Assembly: GCA_003116975.1 (NCBI GenBank)
Contig: BGKB01000026.1
Coordinates: 558,001 to 622,000 of the forward strand
From: Aurantiochytrium sp. KH105
Taxonomy: Eukaryota > Sar > Bigyra > Thraustochytrida > Thraustochytriidae
Reading direction: 5' to 3'
Length of the DNA: 64,000 nucleotides
In this document: piece by piece, positions 35,961 to 46,181 of the stretch
How positions within the stretch are numbered: position 1 is the first letter of the stretch
Layout: every line of letters starts with the position of its first letter
Notes under the pieces: generated by a model
What the model saw: only the letters and a program-made list of their open reading frames with translations
Databases searched by the model: none
Told to the model about the DNA's origin: nothing
Position numbers and translations under genes: made by a program

Positions 35961-37664
35961 ATGACGCAGACCAAGCGCATTCCTTCGCCGCCAATGGCCG
36001 GGAAAGACGCGCCCTCGTCGGCAGGAGGGTTCTCAAGGTCCACGAGGATTCTTTTGCTCGCGGCCGCCGCGCTTGGCGTGGGATGGATCATCACCGCCAA
36101 CAACCTCGCTCTCCACGTTGAGGGGGCATTGCAACGGCAACATGAATCCCGACACTTGCTCCGCGCTGCAGACATGGCAGCCTCTGCATATAGCGGAATC
36201 AACGAAGACTACGATGACCCTGTGGAAGTCGAACCGGCAACACGCCGTTCACTTGCGGCCGAGTCATCCGCGATCGAGCCCATCCAGACCGTAAACGTCG
36301 ACTACATGCGCATCGAGCAGGCCATCGCCGCGAGCCGCGACGCTGTCCTCCATTCGGTCGCGCGCCATCTTGCAGAGGGAAAGAACGGCAAAGCATCAGC
36401 AGCGCAAAGTGAACCTGAACGCGACGAACGAAAGAAATTGGCCATTCTCATCACGGGCGAATCCAGCATGCTGGAAATTGAATCCAAGCTCCGGCACGTC
36501 GTGCAGCCCCAGCTCGACAATAATTGGAACGTGGAGGTCCTTTTTTTCCTCGACGCCTTTGGCCCTCTGCCCGAGGAAGACAAGCCTCGGTACCCCAGCC
36601 CGTACTCTGTCACGAGCTGGAACAGTGAAGAGCTACGCGCTTGGACAAGGCGAGTCTTTCGTGTGCCTCCAGAGGATGCTATTGAGGTCAACGCAATGCG
36701 CCGCGCCAAGGTCAACGGTGGGGAGTTGAATCGAAAAGAGATCACCGCCATGGCCGCTACGGAATCTGGGGCAAGGTTTCCAGTTCGCTGTCTCCTTCGC
36801 TACAACGAAAGCGACCCCATCGCCCCAACTACGGTCACTGCGCCCACGACGGCGCCGCCGCGTGGCAAGCGTAAATCTCAGAATGCGCGCAATTTGGAAA
36901 AAGGAGTGCTCTTTCGAGGCTGGGACAAGACGGAGCTGGCGCGGGCTCGCCGTATGCGTCGAGCAATGATCGAAATTGAAGCCCTCGAGGCAGCACGGGC
37001 GTCCTTCTTCGACGTTATTATGCACATCGATGAACGGTCGCTCGTCTTTGCGCCTCTCGTGATTCCGCCGCACATGGGACACCACGATTTCGTTACCAAC
37101 GCGTGTCTCTTTGCGGAAGACGATGGCATCAACCCGCATGAATTTGCAGTGGGACGCGCCAAGGCCTCGGCAGTCCTTCGTGGGCTCGCGGAGGCTGTCT
37201 ACTTTGATGTCACTAAACCAATGTCAGCAGCAAAGCTCTTTGCCGAGGTTGTTCGCGAGGCGGAGGCCAGCGTCTTTCGCATGCACGAGTGCGCCTGGGC
37301 GGTACTCCCAGTTGTTTTTGGTGAGAACGCCAACGAGGCGTTGGAAATTACCTGGGATGAAGGCGCTCAGCACGGCGCAAGGACTTGTGCGGCAGCCTTG
37401 GACCCGATCCAAGATGCCAACTGCCCATGGCTCGAGAGTGAACTACAGACTTTGCTTTACAGAAACCTTCGTCTTGATTTGATTCAACGCGACACTGTCG
37501 GTCCCTATTCGCGCGCAGCAATCGAGAGCATCGGCTTGCCATGGCCTGAAACGGAGGCTGCAAAGCATCAGCCGCTGAGCCGAAGGTATTCGCCATTTCA
37601 GGATGCCCCTCGCATCATTATGCAGAACAAGCGCGCAAAAATTGAGCTGGGCCGCGTGTGGTAG
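35961..37664 (+). CDS. Type II membrane protein, possible Golgi glycosyltransferase
   Basis: 567 residues from this ATG. A short basic cytosolic tail precedes one hydrophobic anchor (RILLLAAAALGVGWIITANNLAL, about 28-50) and a long polar, probably luminal, domain. The pattern KLAILITGESSM (about 163) followed by a beta-strand block VEVLFFLDAFG, and later FFDVIMHIDERSLVFAPL (about 355) with a D-x-D-like acid pair, resembles the layout of protist Golgi glycosyltransferases, but no family signature is certain. The frame continues upstream with ATG at 35814 and a GTG at 35745; that extension has weaker codon bias, so the downstream ATG is preferred. A second frame with good codon bias overlaps this start (see findings). 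It is convergent with the MORN gene. Confidence 0.65.
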   Translation: MTQTKRIPSPPMAGKDAPSSAGGFSRSTRILLLAAAALGVGWIITANNLALHVEGALQRQHESRHLLRAADMAASAYSGINEDYDDPVEVEPATRRSLAAESSAIEPIQTVNVDYMRIEQAIAASRDAVLHSVARHLAEGKNGKASAAQSEPERDERKKLAILITGESSMLEIESKLRHVVQPQLDNNWNVEVLFFLDAFGPLPEEDKPRYPSPYSVTSWNSEELRAWTRRVFRVPPEDAIEVNAMRRAKVNGGELNRKEITAMAATESGARFPVRCLLRYNESDPIAPTTVTAPTTAPPRGKRKSQNARNLEKGVLFRGWDKTELARARRMRRAMIEIEALEAARASFFDVIMHIDERSLVFAPLVIPPHMGHHDFVTNACLFAEDDGINPHEFAVGRAKASAVLRGLAEAVYFDVTKPMSAAKLFAEVVREAEASVFRMHECAWAVLPVVFGENANEALEITWDEGAQHGARTCAAALDPIQDANCPWLESELQTLLYRNLRLDLIQRDTVGPYSRAAIESIGLPWPETEAAKHQPLSRRYSPFQDAPRIIMQNKRAKIELGRVW

Positions 37665-37917
37665 TATGAACGTAATCTAGCCCGCTGATGAGCAAGCGAA
37701 AAAATCCAATTTTTTTTTCTCATTGTAATTTTCTCGGGCGGTCACAGTCACACAATCTGCGAAGGAAGGTATTTTTTTGCATTTACGATAAGCTACTCCC
37801 CTCCAAAGACCAAAGGTTGATGAATCGAGGCACTGACTTGGCAGAGACGTTCGTATGGAAGGTAAACACTTCTCACCTGTTTCCGGTTCCCCCTCTTTTT
37901 ATCCTCGACTCCGACTT

Positions 37918-39222
37918 TTACACGGCAGCCGTTTGCTGCGGCGACACAAAGAGCAAGTAGAGAAATTCGTCAAAGGACAGAAGTCGATCGTCGTCATTGT
38001 CAGCTGCGGACAAAAACCCGGAAATGGCAATGCGAGAAGTTGGCCTCGACGAGGTGCTGGCTAAGAGAGCAGATGGAAAGAGGTCGGGGTGCGCTCGCAA
38101 AGAAGCCTGGAGCTCGCCGTGGCGCACCTGCTTCGACCCGTCCGCGTCAACGAGAGCAAAGAGCTTCATTGCATAAAAGTAGTCGGTAAATTCCTGCAGA
38201 GAGAGCTGACCGTCTCCATCCTTATCAATGTTCTTGACGGACTCATGCAACGTCGCCTCGCACATGATCGGTGCCGCTTCTGCGAGCTGCTGGAAGGATT
38301 CCGAAGCGCTGAGCGCCAAGAGCAGCTCATCCACTGCAATTTTGCCATCGTGATTCACATCAACGCTTTCGAAGAGCTCTTGCAATGCGGAGCACTCACC
38401 TTGCACCGTTTCCGAGTCTGCTTCCGGGCTTGTCTCGCCACTGTCTTCAGGCACGAGCTTGCGCGCACACACGACAAAGTCTTCACTGTCGAGAGGATCG
38501 GTCACGATCGACGTGTAATGGCCTGGACCGGCGCGCGCCTCCTCGATTCGCCCAGCTACCAAGGCGCGCGAAAGCGGCGCATTTTCGTCTGCACCAGCGT
38601 CATCGTCTTCCTCGCCGCCCTTGGCCTCCTCATAGCGGGCTTCTTGCTTGAGTCCGTTTGGGTTGTAAAAGAGGCCACCGTGAATGGGCTGGCCGTCCTG
38701 GAACTGACCATAGTACGCGCTTCCATCCGTCTTGGCCCAGCGCCCACGGATAAACTCACCCTCGACCCATTGGCCCAATAGGTATGACTTTGGCGACGCA
38801 AATTGGTAAGCACCGTGACCGTGCGGCTTGCCTTGGCGAAATTCACCCGTGTATGTGTCACCGTTTGCGTATGTAAGTGTACCTCGACCGTGACGCAAGT
38901 CGGCGCTCCAAAGTCCTTCGTAGGTGCTTCCATCCGGATAACGCATCATGCCCACGCCATGGCGCCGACCTTGGCGGTACTCGCCGTCGTAGGTCGCCGT
39001 CTCACCCGTCGGGGCGCCCTCTTCATCAGTGATTGCCCACGTGTACCGGCCATGGCCCTCACGCTCGCGATGGCTGCTAAATCTGCCCTCGAATCGGTCT
39101 CCATTTGCGTACGTCACGACAGCAAGGCCCGCACGTTCTACCCAGGTCGTCTTCTCCTTGTGACCGTCCAGGTAGTGCACCGTATACCCGGGCGCTGCTT
39201 CTTCTTCGCCAGCGTCCGCCAT
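37918..39222 (-). CDS. MORN-repeat protein with C-terminal EF-hands
   Basis: 434 residues. The N-terminal half (about 30-195) contains six or seven MORN repeats (YANGDRFEGRF, YPDGSTYEGLW, YANGDTYTGEFRQGKPHGHG). Such repeats form elongated sheets in axonemal radial-spoke heads and at membranes. An acidic linker (about 205-280) follows. Then come three or four EF-hand loops: DVNHDGKIAVDE, DKDGDGQLSLQE, DADGSKQVRHGE and DNDDDRLLSFDE, the first two with full sets of calcium ligands. A role in the flagellum or calcium-dependent membrane scaffolding is inferred, supported only loosely by the presence of DRC4 in the window. The ATG at 39222 begins directly ahead of the first MORN-like unit. Confidence 0.87.
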   Translation of the reverse strand: MADAGEEEAAPGYTVHYLDGHKEKTTWVERAGLAVVTYANGDRFEGRFSSHREREGHGRYTWAITDEEGAPTGETATYDGEYRQGRRHGVGMMRYPDGSTYEGLWSADLRHGRGTLTYANGDTYTGEFRQGKPHGHGAYQFASPKSYLLGQWVEGEFIRGRWAKTDGSAYYGQFQDGQPIHGGLFYNPNGLKQEARYEEAKGGEEDDDAGADENAPLSRALVAGRIEEARAGPGHYTSIVTDPLDSEDFVVCARKLVPEDSGETSPEADSETVQGECSALQELFESVDVNHDGKIAVDELLLALSASESFQQLAEAAPIMCEATLHESVKNIDKDGDGQLSLQEFTDYFYAMKLFALVDADGSKQVRHGELQASLRAHPDLFPSALLASTSSRPTSRIAISGFLSAADNDDDRLLSFDEFLYLLFVSPQQTAAV

Positions 39223-40043
39223 GCTTGCCTCTCACGCTCCTCAACGATTGCGCCTGACGCAAGCAGCGAAGCAAATCAAGTGTGCGAGCAAGCAAAGCTT
39301 TGCTGCGTCTCACAGGTTTGTCCTCGTCTTATCGTCAACGCAACGCAACGTGACTGCCGAGACTCGTTGCCTTGTCGGCGTTCGGCTCTCCAGGCCGAAA
39401 TGCTCAAATCCTCTGTCAAGTCCTCTTCTTCAACCTGATATCTCCGTGGCTTGAGCAAGACGCTTCGCTTGCTACGCAAGCAAGCTGCATTGATTGACCA
39501 CTCCCCCATCTATCCTCTACTCGTCTTCTCTTGTTGTCCCTTGGCATTCTTCAGTATGTCACTGGCATTTCGCACTGATGACATTTCGCACTGATGGCAT
39601 TTCGCACTAACAGTAAGGCCACTGCACTTGGCAACCCGCGGGTTCAACGGATACATTTCTTGTGAAGGATCCTTGCCGCGGCGTGCGAGACCGAGAGTCC
39701 GAGAGTCCGAGGGGCCAGGAGCAGAACGTGATCTAGACGGAACGCGCGCGCGCGCGCGCGTTCAGGCGCGTCCGTGTGCTCAGTCCAAGTGCCGTGCGAA
39801 GGCTTTGTGAGCTTTAAGTTGCGGCTTTGCCCACCCTGAGCAAGTCGTGCGGATCAGACGTGCCAGGACCAAGGCTTCTTTGGCAAGTGGACTCGTTGAC
39901 CATCAAGCGCCAGAACGATATCCCTCTCTCCCTCCGAGTCTTTCCGCCTCTTTCATCTTTTCTAAGGAGAACTGCGACGACCTTTCCTCTTTTGGTTCGT
40001 TTGTGCAAAGGGAATTGCAAAGGCGTTGCTGATTGTATCGAGG
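39223..40043. other. Divergent intergenic region
   Basis: 821 bp between the MORN gene and the small ankyrin gene. It contains three 16-bp direct repeats (39562-39608) and an alternating CG run at 39742-39760. No gene is recognised. Confidence 0.55.
39562..39608 (+). repeat. 16-bp direct repeat, three copies
   Basis: Three adjacent copies of a unit containing CATTTCGCACT, each linked by GATG or GATGA, with one or two differences. They sit upstream of the small ankyrin gene and could be protein-binding sites. Confidence 0.75.
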
Positions 40044-40309
40044 ATGCGTAGGAGTAGTGACACGTCGAAGGCTGGCTCATCCTCGAGCTGCCGCAAACGT
40101 AGGTCAAGCGAGACATCAAGTCTTGTAAGCCCTGGACAAGGGGACAGTCTGGATCACGACCTGGGCGGCAGCTCATTCACCCCAATGAGTGATGGTGAAG
40201 AAGAGAGAACGGGCGTAAATGGGGACCAATCCGAGACCCACGACGACGAACTCCAGATGAACGAGGGCGCAAACTCTCGCGCCGCGCCGCGTAGCCACGC
40301 CACATCAGT

Positions 40310-40363
<54 letters not shown>

Positions 40364-41150
40364 CAGCGGTGGGAGCGAAATTGATTTGCAGACGCGGGAG
40401 TCTCGGCAAATAAGACGAACGGTACGCGCTCGCCGTCTCATGACAACCAGTGATGTCGCTATGCACGATCATCAGCAACCCACAACGATGCTTGGAAGGG
40501 ATCCAGGGAGACGCCAACGTCTTATGGATCCAGCTCGACGAAGCGTTGTACAGATTGCAGTGAAAAAGAATCGAGGCCAACTCTTTCTTCTCTTGCTCAA
40601 GAGCGGAGCAAGCTCGGTGGTGCAAGATACGCGAGGGCGGACGGCCTTTCACGAGGCAGTGCATTGGGGACGAACATCCATGTTGAGCACGTTGCTGCAA
40701 CATACACGAGGCAAGCTTTCGCAAGGCTTTCTCAATGAGGTTTTCGCAGAAAGTCTGGGTCTGCGTGAGAATGCGAGCATTGCAGAACAAAGTGAGGATG
40801 ATGAGGACAGAGGTGATGAGACGCAGACCGCGAACGATTTGTCCATACACGCGCGGAGACTTCGGTGTGCCGCCATGCTCGTATTTAAAGGCGCCACGCT
40901 TTCCGAGCTTGATATTAACAATAGTCAGGAGCGGCTGTCGCAGATGCCCGGAGCACAGCGTCTTGTAGACATTGCAAACGCAGATGCATCGCTGGAGCAA
41001 CGCCAGCTGTCCCTTCGATGGGAGTTCCTTCGAGCTCTTTGTAGCGATCCGCAACGAGCTCTTGAAGCATCTACCGGACTTCCGCGCGACGTTTTCAGTC
41101 GAAGTCTCGACTTTCTTGATGCAAGCGTTCCCATGTACACTACTACCTAA
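40044..41150 (+). CDS. Small ankyrin-type protein with poly-Ser tract
   Basis: 368 residues, no known family. The N-terminal 120 residues are Ser- and acid-rich, with two Arg/Ser basic patches and a run of about 18 serines encoded by an AGC repeat (40308-40366). A central segment (about 165-230) has ankyrin-type units (SVVQIAVKKNRGQLFLLLLK, GRTAFHEAVHWGRTSMLSTLL). A later helical part (about 275-315) resembles a further degenerate unit. The C-terminus is helical and ends PMYTTT. The basic patches may direct it to the nucleus (inference). The frame extends six codons upstream to a TTG; ATG 40044 is chosen. It converges on the NCKX gene with 626 bp between stops. Confidence 0.7.
40308..40366 (+). 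repeat. AGC trinucleotide tract within CDS
   Basis: About eighteen AGC codons with one TAGCAG interruption at the end. In frame it encodes poly-serine and is likely length-variable. Confidence 0.9.
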
Positions 41151-41776
41151 GAAAATGTGTTTCTATTTTCACCAATACAAAGAAAAAGCTTTTGTGGAAC
41201 GAACTATCTTCGGAAAGCATGACAGGTTCGTGTTTGTAATCAACGACTCCATTTTGCTTGACAAGAGTTTTTCGCCGGGCTTGACAAGTTCCTAAGTGAG
41301 CAAAGGATTCAAGAAGGTCGTACCTGGCTTTCATGTACAAGAGAAGGCGCCCGCATCGCTGCACGACGCAGTCGTCAACGCACAGAGTAGCATGCCGGTG
41401 CCCTGATATGGCGGCCGCTCTATTTTCCAAAACTACCAAAACTTGATGACTGCGATGGCCGCTCGGGGCATCTCCAGGCCTTCTCAAACCTCCCGGTACA
41501 CTCAGAGCCTCTCGCAATTCCCGCTCAAGCTATCCGCACTCACTTCTGCACGCCTCCGTCTCTGCGACGTCAACTTGGTGCCGAAAGTCTTCAGCAGGAT
41601 TGCGGAAGAAAAGATATGTGGAATGTTTGCAAGAAGTGGAGCCTCACCCAGCAAAAGTGCAATAATTCGCATGAAAAAACCTGATACGTAGAGTACTCAG
41701 ACTATCCGGAACTTTTCTGGCTTTTAGAAACTACGTTCGTTTTATGATCCGAAGGAATCACACGCCACTCTAAGCT
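41151..41776. other. Convergent 3' intergenic region
   Basis: 626 bp of lower-GC DNA between the small ankyrin gene and NCKX stops. An 82-codon plus-strand frame at 41443 has no protein-like features. No RNA gene is recognised. Confidence 0.5.
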
Positions 41777-44326
41777 TTAAATTAGAGGATGAATGGCGAG
41801 TTCGAAGATGACATAGAGGATGTACAAGAACAAGAGAATGGACCCGACGATCTTGCTGAGGCGCCAACGCGCGATTCGCAAAACAAAGATGAGCACCACA
41901 ATGACTGCGAAGAGAAAGGACATGCCAATCGCGATATCTCCCGTGTCCACTGACGAAGGCCGCCCGTAGATGGCTCCCGCGAGAAGCCACGGCAGCCCGA
42001 GCCCGATGAGGATGTCGAAAATGTTGCTTCCGATTGAGTTCGCGACGGCCATGTCTCCCTGACCCTGGCGCGCGACAATAATGGAAGAAATGGCGTCTGG
42101 CACGCTTGTGCCTGCAGCAATAAAGGTCAAGCCCATGACGGGCGAACTAATGCCCACAATGCATCCGAACTTGCTCGCAGACCAAACGATAAAGTGCGAG
42201 AGCACCGCAATCCAGACGATCGAGATGGCAAACGACAGCCAATAGCCTAGGCGCCGGTTCTCCGGCTTACCGGGCTTATCCTCGCAAAAGACGTCAAAGT
42301 TGCTATCCGGGATTGTCAAGCGAAAGACGAGATTGAACGGGAAGGAAAGCACGTAGTACAAGCGCGCTGCCCACATGTGCTTCCATCCACCGCAATGCCT
42401 CCGCGTACAGCCGTCTTTGGGGTAGTCATCCAGGTCGGTTTCGGCATCGCGCTCAACAGTGGGCCACATGAGGGGATCCCAGTACGACTCTTGTTCCTCT
42501 TCTTCGTCGTCTTGCTCGCCCTCGTCGCCCGTGTTGACGTTCTTCTTGGAGAGATCTACGTCGCCAAGACCGGCATGGTCAGGAACTACATTGACCGAGG
42601 GTTGGCCGCCCTCGACCAAGGGCGCCGCAGACGAGGCCCCGCCTTCGGAAGTCTTGCCCCGTTGTTGTTCGACAGCCTGCTGCGAGGCGTCTGCCCACGA
42701 CTTGCTCTCCAGGTTGGCCCGAATGACAGCTTGCGCCACATCCTTGAGGCTCTTACGGGACGAGCCAGCGCGATCGTGGTGCCCGCCGTGCGGGGTGACG
42801 CCTCCGCGCATGGAGCCTTCACGACTGAAACGCATACTATGATTGAAGCCACGATTCCGACTCATGAGCAGCGGGTTTGCTGAGGCGGATCCGGCGACGA
42901 AACGAGCGCTGCCATCGCCTGCGCCGGCGCCTGCGGCGCCATCGGCGTGCACACTGCCGAGCGAGGCGCGCACATGGACTTGAGTCTCGCTGTTTCGCCT
43001 CTCCATTCGAGCCGCCTCGGCAGCAGCTTCGACTGCGGCCGTCGGACGCGAGGTCTCGACGGTATGGCGCACGGCAGGGGCCTTGGTCACTGTCTTGTCG
43101 TTGCCAAGAACGGTCTCGGCGGCGCGAACGATGCCATCTGCGGTTTTGGGGGTTGTTGCAGTCGGCGCCGAGGCGGGCTGTGTGGCGGAAGTCTCATCGA
43201 CCGTTTCGTTCGCGTTGGAGAGGTCGACATCCATGAGTGCGAGCTCGCCTGCAGGCGCGTCAGCATCGTCGACGTCGGGGCCAGTTTCAAGGTCGGCATT
43301 GCCCGCCTTGGGGGCGGTTGTTTTGTCTCCGTCCAGAACGGTGGCGTCTGGCGCCTTTGCGCCAAAGACGCGGTCCATCCAGGCAAAAGCGCGCGCGTTG
43401 ACCGTCATAAAGCCAATGTAGAGACTGTAGAGAAAGAGCAGAATAAGACCTTCCCACCAATGCGCCTCTTCGTCGATGATGACGCCCAAGAGCGCGACAA
43501 TGCTCACAACGTAAAAGGTTACATCTCGCGCCAATGGGCGCCAGTCCAGGTGGAGTGTCGAGCCTGCTAGCATGGCGGAGAGGCCGATAATGACGAGAAT
43601 GTTGAAAATGGCCGAGCCGACGACTGTGCCGACGCCAACGCTCTTTGGCGGGTTCGAAATGACGTTGTCCGCCAGAGACACAAAGAGCTCCGGGGCGCTG
43701 CTACCGGCCGCCAAAAAGGTGGCGCCTGCCACATCCTCTGACAGGTTGAGGGCCTCGCTGATACGCTCGAGCGCCGACACAAGGTAATCGTCGCAAACTA
43801 TGGCGAGACCGAGAAAGAGAAAGAGCATGATGGCAATGTAGGCCCATGCGCCCCCGTTCACTTCCCAGGAATCCATGCAAGCGCCGTAGCCATGGCCGCC
43901 AGGGACGAGTTCTGCGGAGCAGAGATGCGACGAGGGGCAGACAGCTCCGTCGTCGGTCCGGCATTCTTCGTCGCTGCGGCAGCACACGCGCCCGAGATAT
44001 TCATCGGGCGTGCACAGGTTTGTCCCGTTCTCGACGCAGAAAGCGGCCATGCCGGGGTCTTCTGCGCAGAAAGCCTCGCTCGTCCCGCCGGACCCGCCGG
44101 AGAGCTGTCTTCTGTTGTTCATCCACGCTTCTTCGCGCGCATCTTGGCGATCCGCCACGGGCAGCCACCCCAGCTGCCCGAGCACCGCAAACGCGGCAAG
44201 GCCTGCGCCCAAGACCCCGAGTCTCGCGCGGACCTTTCCGCGGATGCGCGCTCTCCGCGCTTCCCTCGCGCTCGCCGCCGTCGCGCTCTGCATGGCGACG
44301 CAAGGACCGCGTTCCATCTCTGCCAT
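41777..44326 (-). CDS. K-dependent Na/Ca exchanger (NCKX / SLC24 type)
   Basis: 849 residues. It exchanges sodium for calcium (and potassium in NCKX) across the plasma or endomembrane. A signal anchor (LGVLGAGLAAFAVLGQLGWL) precedes a Cys-rich ectodomain (about 80-150). The first five-helix bundle follows with alpha-1 repeat FLAAGSSAPELFVSLADN (about 208), then NILVIIGLSAMLAG. A large cytosolic loop (about 335-640) is Ala/Ser/Glu-rich. The second bundle has alpha-2 repeat FIAAGTSVPDAISSIIVARQG (about 738) and SIGSNIFDILIGLGLPWLL. The aspartate in TSVPDAISS of alpha-2 fits K-dependent exchangers. Length and layout match NCKX. The C-terminal membrane segments end at residue 849 with a short tail. 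Confidence 0.9.
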   Translation of the reverse strand: MAEMERGPCVAMQSATAASAREARRARIRGKVRARLGVLGAGLAAFAVLGQLGWLPVADRQDAREEAWMNNRRQLSGGSGGTSEAFCAEDPGMAAFCVENGTNLCTPDEYLGRVCCRSDEECRTDDGAVCPSSHLCSAELVPGGHGYGACMDSWEVNGGAWAYIAIMLFLFLGLAIVCDDYLVSALERISEALNLSEDVAGATFLAAGSSAPELFVSLADNVISNPPKSVGVGTVVGSAIFNILVIIGLSAMLAGSTLHLDWRPLARDVTFYVVSIVALLGVIIDEEAHWWEGLILLFLYSLYIGFMTVNARAFAWMDRVFGAKAPDATVLDGDKTTAPKAGNADLETGPDVDDADAPAGELALMDVDLSNANETVDETSATQPASAPTATTPKTADGIVRAAETVLGNDKTVTKAPAVRHTVETSRPTAAVEAAAEAARMERRNSETQVHVRASLGSVHADGAAGAGAGDGSARFVAGSASANPLLMSRNRGFNHSMRFSREGSMRGGVTPHGGHHDRAGSSRKSLKDVAQAVIRANLESKSWADASQQAVEQQRGKTSEGGASSAAPLVEGGQPSVNVVPDHAGLGDVDLSKKNVNTGDEGEQDDEEEEQESYWDPLMWPTVERDAETDLDDYPKDGCTRRHCGGWKHMWAARLYYVLSFPFNLVFRLTIPDSNFDVFCEDKPGKPENRRLGYWLSFAISIVWIAVLSHFIVWSASKFGCIVGISSPVMGLTFIAAGTSVPDAISSIIVARQGQGDMAVANSIGSNIFDILIGLGLPWLLAGAIYGRPSSVDTGDIAIGMSFLFAVIVVLIFVLRIARWRLSKIVGSILLFLYILYVIFELAIHPLI

Positions 44327-44975
44327 CGAGCGAGTGCGAGTGCGGCTACTCCTGCTGCTGTTGCTCGTGCTACTGCTGCTGTTTCTTCTCCTTCTTCTTC
44401 TTCTTCAAGAACTCCCTTGCGTCCCTTTTCGGCTCCGCCTCACGGCCTTCAATCGTGCCCGCAGCTGCGTTGACGACACCTGCGATTGCGTTTTGCAGGC
44501 AGGCAGGCAGGCGCGTCTCGATTGATCGATCGATCGATCGATGCGATGCGATGCGGTGTTGCGCGATGCGATCTCGACGAACGAAAGCAAGCAGCCGAGC
44601 CGCCGTCTTTCGTTCGGACCAGCAGCCGCTCGCCGAGCGGGCGACTTCTTCTTTACCCTCGTCAACCAACGTCCGGACCCGGAGGTGCTGCGCCGCAACG
44701 AGCGCGGCCGTCACGCCGACGAGAAGCGCAGCGCCCCGCGAGGGTCGCGCAGAGCCGGCGGGAGAGCAGGGAGGGGAGAGTGCCGGGCTGGCTGCCTGGC
44801 CGTGTGGCGCGAGGAAAGTAGCTCGAGCGCGACGGAGACCAACCCGGACCTCTGGCGACGGCGCGGCTCCGGCTCTTGGAGCGGAGGCGGAAACGAAGGC
44901 GCGAGAGCGAGCGAGCTCGGATGCTCGTCGGCCTCCTGCTCCGCGGCGACCTCGCGCTCGGGCTCCGAGCCCAGC

Positions 44976-45007
<32 letters not shown>

Positions 45008-46181
45008 GACAGACAAGCACGCAGGCACGCAGGCACGCAGGCACGCAGGCGCGCGGCAGGCGCGGTTCCGGCTCGAGCGGCGGGTCCTGGAGTCGGGAGC
45101 CAGCCGCCGATCGGGCGCCGGCCCGGCGCGCTCGATGCCGCGGATCCGCGCGCGGGGGCGGCGCGGGCGCGGGCGAGGGGAGAGGAGCGGGGCGGGGGCG
45201 CCGGGTGCCGCTCGCTGGCTGCTGGCCTCGCGGTCGCCGTCGCCGTCGCGGTCGCGGACGCCCGATTCGATTCCTTCTTTGCGCGGCCTCGCTTTTTTGA
45301 ATTCCTTCCTTCCTGCTTTTCCTCCCTCTTTCTCTCCCCGCTTTTTTCAAAGGCCTGCCGCGCTTTTTTCTTTTTACAACTCTTTCATCGACGTTTCATA
45401 ACTGTCCGCCACGCGCACCGGGGCTGGTACGCTCATGTTAGTTCATTATAAGATGTGCGTTTGCCACAAGACCCAAGACGCGAGGAGGTCGCCTCGAAGA
45501 CTGCCCGACCTCACGCCCGCTATAACCACCTGCGGCTGCGCCTTCCTTCGCGCGCTCCCGCGCTCTCGCTCTCCCGCGCGCGCTCTCTCAACACTGCCTG
45601 CCTGCCTTGGCGCCAGGCCGACCCGCCTCGGAGCTGAGCCGACTTGAGCGAGGCCGCGCGAACGGCTTCCTTCGCGCGGCTGGAGAGGCCGAGAAGATGC
45701 GAGAGCGCAAAACTGCGCAACGCAAAAAGGAGGCTCAACGGATAGACGAGTCAGTCGGGCGAGGTGAGGCGCCGGAGGTGAGGGGAGCTTGAAGGCGAGG
45801 GGAAGGGAGGGAGCGAGGGAGGGCGAGACGGGCGCTCGATCTTGATCCTGATCTCGCACTCGCAGTTGGTGACGCTGCTTATCCCCAAGCGACCAGCCAT
45901 TCGCTGAGGCCCAGATTTATCTAATATCACTGCAGCGCACTGACAGTGAGATACATACAGCTTACTGTTAGTGCAGCTAAGTGTAGTGATGAATCTGCAA
46001 GAAATGAAACGTCATTCACCACGACATTGCTTTCTTCCTAATATTTTATCCGTGGTATGGATAGGCCTACTGCGCTCAGTGAGCTGCTTACCTGCTCTTA
46101 AACGCTGTACCGAGTCATCAGGAGTGGCTAACCAAGGAAGAAGAGAGAGACAAAATCGGTCGGAGATGAAGACGCTGCGTC
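44327..46181. other. 1.9-kb divergent intergenic region
   Basis: Between the NCKX and seven-span gene starts. It has CTT-rich DNA (44390-44407), GATC and GCGAT units (44521-44556), a GCAC/GGCACGCA tract (44976-45052) and CCGTCG units (about 45230-45255). Extremely GC-rich until about 45250, then AT-richer from 45880. Overlapping frames on all strands are compositional. Confidence 0.5.
44976..45052 (+). repeat. GCAC to GGCACGCA compound microsatellite
   Basis: About seven GCAC units grade into AGAC and then four 8-bp GCAGGCAC units. Confidence 0.85.

Noticed and set aside
44370..45401. 326- and 286-codon opposing frames
   Set aside because: They mirror each other in an extremely GC-rich repeat area (GCAC, CCGTCG), with Cys/Ala/Arg runs from the microsatellite; there is no coding signature.
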